This document shows positions 60,929 to 64,000 of a DNA stretch of 64,000 nt, in pieces; the first letter of the stretch is position 1; each line of letters begins with the position of its first letter. The translations under genes and the position numbers were made by a program. The notes beneath the pieces were generated by a model that made no database searches, was not told the DNA's origin, and saw nothing but the letters and a program-made list of their open reading frames with translations. Source of the DNA: Polyangiaceae bacterium (GTDB taxonomy: Bacteria; Myxococcota_A; Polyangia; Polyangiales; Polyangiaceae). The stretch spans positions 1 to 64,000 of the forward strand of contig JADJYE010000019.1 in the NCBI GenBank assembly GCA_016719945.1, in the 5' to 3' direction.

Positions 60929-61783
60929 TCAGCTCGCCTCGAGCAAGGCCCTGAGGCGCTCGACGGCGATGAGGTAGTCCTTGCCGCAGTAGTCGCAGTG
61001 GATATCGAGGCCCTCGCCCTCGTCGATCATCGACTGGATGTCGTCCCGGCCGAGGGACGAGAGCGCCGACAACACGAGGGACTCGTCGCAACGACAGTGG
61101 AAGCGCAAAGAGGACCGCCCGAGCTCGGTGAACGGCATCCCGAAGACGAGCTCGTCGATCAACAGCTGCGCGCCGAAGGTGTCTTGCTCGAGGAAGGCGT
61201 CGATCGGCGGGAAGTCCTCGAGGCGCTGCGTCATGATCGCGTGGGTCGCGCGCTCGGCCTCCGGCAGCAGCTGCACGACGAACCCTCCGCAGGCGACGAG
61301 CTCGCCCTGCTCGAACCGCGCGCCGATCTTCGCGACCGCCGCGATCTGCTCGGACTCCGCGAACACCTGCGTGATCGCCTCGCCGATGCCGCCTGCCTCG
61401 CCGACGTCGACGATCCCCTGCTGGAGCCCGCCGTTGATGAGGCTGCGCATCACCTGCAGGTGCGAGCCCTTGCCGAGCGAGAACGCCGAAGGGTCGGCGC
61501 GCAGCTGGGCGAGGCCGCGCACGCTGCCGTCCGGGAAGGAGTCGCCGACCAGCGTCCCTTTTCCCCCGGCGCCCCGGATGAGGCCCTGCACCCGCAGGTC
61601 TGGGGACATCGTCTCGCGGACCAGGGTAGTGCCGGTGACGAGCTCGGCGAGCGCCTTCGCGGCGAGCCCGCGAACGCCCTGCCGCGCGAGCACCTCGCGG
61701 GCGCTGCCGGTCATGCAGGCGACGATCACCCGGAACGAGTGATCGTTGGTCATCACGCGAACGACCTGATCGCTTTCGGTCAT
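60929..61783 (-). CDS. hslO: Redox-regulated chaperone Hsp33
   Basis: Hsp33 is a cytoplasmic holdase switched on by oxidative unfolding. The 284-residue product has the N-terminal substrate domain (NDHSFRVIVACMTGSAREVL, ALAELVTGTTLVRETMSPDL) and the middle linker. The zinc switch is complete: FHCRCDESLVLSALSSLG and LDIHCDYCGKDYLIAVER give the CxC and CxxC pair. Length matches E. coli HslO (292). The C-terminus, ALLEAS, is short as usual. Upstream sits the FMN oxidase gene on the same strand (25 bp). Confidence 0.95.
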   Translation of the reverse strand: MTESDQVVRVMTNDHSFRVIVACMTGSAREVLARQGVRGLAAKALAELVTGTTLVRETMSPDLRVQGLIRGAGGKGTLVGDSFPDGSVRGLAQLRADPSAFSLGKGSHLQVMRSLINGGLQQGIVDVGEAGGIGEAITQVFAESEQIAAVAKIGARFEQGELVACGGFVVQLLPEAERATHAIMTQRLEDFPPIDAFLEQDTFGAQLLIDELVFGMPFTELGRSSLRFHCRCDESLVLSALSSLGRDDIQSMIDEGEGLDIHCDYCGKDYLIAVERLRALLEAS

Positions 61784-61808
61784 CGTCTCGATTTATAGCG
61801 CGCGCCGC

Positions 61809-63015
61809 TTATCCGGGCGCGACCATCGTCCGATCGATATCGGCGATCGTGGCGCACCCGGCGAGCGCCATCGTGCGCGACAGCTCGCCCGAGAGCAGCC
61901 GCAAGACGTCCGCGACCCCTGCCTGCCCTGCAGCCGCGAGGCCCCACAGCACGGGCCTGCCCACGAGCACCGCGCGCGCGCCGAGCGCGAGCGCCTTGAA
62001 CACGTCGTCGCCCCAGCGCACGCCCCCGTCCATGAAGACCTCGCAGCGCCCCGCGGCGGCCTGCACCACGCCGGGGAGGGCCTCGAGCGTGGCCGGCGCG
62101 CCATCGAGCTGCCGCCCGCCGTGGTTCGAGACGATGATCCCGCTGACGCCGGCCTCGACCGCGCGGGTCGCGTCGTCCGCCCGCACGATGCCCTTCAAGA
62201 GGATCGGCAGGTGAGACAGCGAGCGCAGCCAGTCGAGATCCTTCCCATGAGAAGGACGCGTCATGGCGCTGCGCGACATAGCTCGAGAGCAGGCTCGCCG
62301 GCGCCGCGCCCGACGCCCGAGCGTGCGGGGGAGCCGAAGGCGACGAAGCCTCACGCGCTTCGTGGGGCCCGCCCTCGTCGCTCGGCCGCTCGGCGAGCGC
62401 GCTGACGAGGTTCGCCATCACCAGCCCGGGCGGCAGATCGAAGCGGTTTCGCTCGTCCCGGACTCTGCGGCCGAGCAGGGGCGTGTCGACGGTGACGACC
62501 AGCGCCTCGTAGCCCGCGCTCTCGGCGCGATGGACCAGAGACTCGGTGAAGGCGCGGTCCTTGTGGACGTAGAGCTGGAACCACTTCGGGGCGCTGGTCG
62601 CCTCCGCGACCTCCTCGAGGGTCGTCGTCGCCAGGGTCGACGCGCAGTAGATCGTGCCCACCTCGGCTGCGGCGCGGGCGGTCGCGATCTCCCCGTCCGG
62701 GTGGGCGAGCCGGTGGTAGGCGGTCGGCGCGATCAGGATCGGAGAGCTGACCGGGAAGCCGAGCACGGTCGTCGACAGGTCGCGCTCCGCCACGTCGCAC
62801 AGCACGCGGTACCAGATCACCAAGCGCCGGAAGGCCCGCTCGTTGCGGCGCAGCGCTCGCTCCGCGTCGGCCCCGGAGCGGTAGTAGTCGTAGGCCATCG
62901 AGGAGAGCGCCTTGCGAGCCGCCCGCTCGTAGTCGCCCACCGTGAGCAGCCGCTTGTCTTTGGACGCCTTGTCTTTCTTTCGGGTCGCCACCGGCCGTGA
63001 GCATAAGCGCTCCAC
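61809..63015 (-). CDS. FMN-dependent alpha-hydroxy-acid oxidase/dehydrogenase, one frame break near 62244
   Basis: An FMN-dependent 2-hydroxy-acid oxidase (glycolate/L-lactate oxidase class), about 400 residues if one extra base is removed. The N-terminal part has TVGDYERAARKALSSMAYDY, LIAPTAYHRLAHPDGE, APKWFQLYVHKDR and YEALVVTVDTPLLGRRVRDE (substrate and FMN motifs). The frame breaks at CCC 62244-62246 (plus-strand view); removal of one base gives DASFSWKDLDWLRSLSH. The rest has LLKGIVRADDA, GIIVSNHGGRQLDGAP (catalytic His-Gly-Gly-Arg) and FMDGGVRWGDDVFKALALGA with VLVGRPVLWGLA. GTG 63015 or 62991 is the start. It oxidises a short 2-hydroxy acid, substrate uncertain. Confidence 0.87.
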
Positions 63016-63050
63016 CCTGGATCGGGCGCATGGTGCACCGACGATCCAGG
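63016..63050. promoter_or_regulatory. Inverted repeat in divergent promoter region
   Basis: CCTGGATCG (63016-63024) and CGATCCAGG (63042-63050) are perfect 9-bp arms, with a smaller palindrome GGTGCACC in between (63032-63039). It lies right upstream of the oxidase start and 90 bp before the peptidase-like gene, so it could be an operator for the oxidase, the pair, or both. Confidence 0.5.
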
Positions 63051-63110
63051 TCTAGCGCCTCCACGGTCCCTACATCGTAGGACTCTCGGGGTTTCTGGGC
63101 TGACCGCGCC

Positions 63111-63127
63111 TGGCACCACCCGTGCTA
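63111..63127 (+). promoter_or_regulatory. Possible sigma-54 promoter upstream of 63141
   Basis: TGGCAC-N5-GTGCT keeps the GG-N10-GC spacing of sigma-54 promoters with one mismatch to TTGC. The predicted start site is only about 4 nt before the ATG, which would leave no leader for the ribosome site, so the match may be chance. Confidence 0.25.
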
Positions 63128-63140
63128 TCGAAGGGACACG

Positions 63141-64000
63141 ATGCTGAACCGCGCTCGCCTCTTCGCCGCCGCCCTCGCCCTCTCGACCACCCCCTTCGTC
63201 GTAGCTTGCGACGACGGCGCCGAGAGCCAGACGGACGACATCACGAACATCGCGAACAGCACCGTCAAGAACCAGTCGATCGGCAACTGCTGGGTCTACG
63301 CGACGGTGGGCTGGGCCGAGTCGCTCAGGCTCACGCACTCGGGCGAGCAGCTCAACCTCTCCGAGTCGTACGTCAGCTACTTCCACTGGTACGAAGAGAT
63401 CGCCGGCGCGCCCGCCGGGCAGACGCGCCTCGCCAACCTCGACAAGGATCAGATCTCGACCGGCGGCTGGTTCGGCCTCGCCGCCGAGATCATGCGCCGC
63501 TACGGCGTGATGGACGAGGGCGCCTTCATCCCGGAGGAGGCCGAGGCGGCCCGCTCGTCGCGCCAGTCGGCCGCGCTCAGCGCCATCAACACCTCGCTCA
63601 AGAGCGGCGCCCTCAAAGATCCGGCGGCCCGCCGCGACCGCAAGCTCGTCCGCCAGGAGCTCGACAAGGCGTGGGGCCTGACCCCCGAGGTCAGCGCGAA
63701 GCTCGACGCCGTGTTCGGCGCGGACGTCTCCAAGACCCTGCTGTCGACCAACATCAGCCTCGGAGAGTCGGGCATCCGCTTCCCGAAGGACATCATCGTC
63801 GGCTCGAAGGGCATCACCCTCGCCGACGCGATCGGCACGCCGGCCTCGAGCTTCAGCTTCCTGCAGCGCAAGGGCAAGTACGCCTGGAACGAGGTCAACT
63901 TCCCGACCGGCGACACCGCGCGCCGCGACTTCTTCAAGAAGATGCAGGGCGCGATGCACTCCGGCATGCCGGTCATCCTCGTCTGGTTCGTCGATTTTGC
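63141..64000 (+). CDS. Papain-like (C1-type) cysteine protease lipoprotein, 3' truncated by window end
   Basis: At least 286 residues, open at the right edge. Signal peptide with lipobox (TTPFVVACDDG), so surface-anchored lipoprotein. After a short linker, TVKNQSIGNCWVYATVGWAE has the C1 family arrangement: the oxyanion Gln (NQ) before the active-site region GNCW. The following LNLSESYVSYFHWYEE and GGWFGLAAEIMRRYGVMDEG resemble C1B/bleomycin-hydrolase-like enzymes. The later catalytic His/Asn lie outside the window, so activity is unconfirmed. An RBS (gaaggga) precedes ATG 63141. Confidence 0.8.
   Translation, partial: MLNRARLFAAALALSTTPFVVACDDGAESQTDDITNIANSTVKNQSIGNCWVYATVGWAESLRLTHSGEQLNLSESYVSYFHWYEEIAGAPAGQTRLANLDKDQISTGGWFGLAAEIMRRYGVMDEGAFIPEEAEAARSSRQSAALSAINTSLKSGALKDPAARRDRKLVRQELDKAWGLTPEVSAKLDAVFGADVSKTLLSTNISLGESGIRFPKDIIVGSKGITLADAIGTPASSFSFLQRKGKYAWNEVNFPTGDTARRDFFKKMQGAMHSGMPVILVWFVDF

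Overview
This is a gene-dense, very GC-rich bacterial window with almost no empty space (no gap over about 175 bp). Five eukaryotic-type Ser/Thr kinases in 64 kb, many lipoproteins with Gly/Ser/Ala-rich linkers after the lipobox, TPR-PEGA and DUF2330 exported proteins, a kinase-AAA-TPR fusion and a type II secretion (T2SS) operon all suggest a myxobacterium. Order Polyangiales (Sorangium/Polyangium/Sandaracinus relatives) fits best. This placement rests on gene style only, because no rRNA gene is present. I saw no tRNA, rRNA, CRISPR, insertion sequence or phage gene.

Layout. 1-10247 (minus): T2SS operon read gspD-E-F-(gspG paralogue)-G-H-I-J-K, led by a 101-residue membrane protein where gspC usually sits; gspK runs off the left edge. 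10393-17425 (minus): a membrane Ser/Thr kinase with two frame breaks, rsmE, prmA, a TPR membrane protein, a metallophosphatase and glgC. 17566-23236 (plus): a lipoprotein, a coiled-coil membrane protein and a kinase-AAA-TPR giant with one frame break. 23270-24595 (minus): nupC. 24686-34432 (plus): a small hypothetical, a lipoprotein, then a tightly coupled operon of a helical protein, J-like protein, atypical Hsp70, helical-repeat protein and membrane kinase, followed by a Cys-rich lipoprotein. 34437-38759 (minus): another kinase, then a DUF2169 plus pentapeptide-repeat pair. 38848-45986: a DUF2330 protein, an M19 dipeptidase lipoprotein coupled to a PhnD-like binding protein, an SWI2/SNF2 ATPase with a SWIM finger and a small hypothetical. 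46032-52104: a degenerate EAL protein, TPR-PEGA protein, lipoprotein, DsbA-like protein, GH84 glycosidase with a coupled small protein, and cytochrome c. 52177-56846 (minus): YhaN/YhaO-type ATPase-nuclease pair. 56888-64000: kinase-propeller protein, a membrane protein with three winged-helix-like repeats, Cys-rich lipoprotein, Hsp33, a frameshifted FMN-dependent hydroxy-acid oxidase, and the start of a papain-like lipoprotein.

The most interesting locus is 26723-33523. Five genes joined by 4-bp start/stop overlaps combine an Hsp70 that carries about 100 extra residues between its ATPase and substrate domains, a J-like partner without HPD, two helical proteins and a kinase whose DFG is DFS. 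It looks like a dedicated chaperone-kinase module.

Caution: five single-base breaks, all at short G/C runs, interrupt otherwise intact genes. Their shared character points to consensus errors in the assembly more than to five pseudogenes, so the affected genes are annotated as single CDSs with the break stated.
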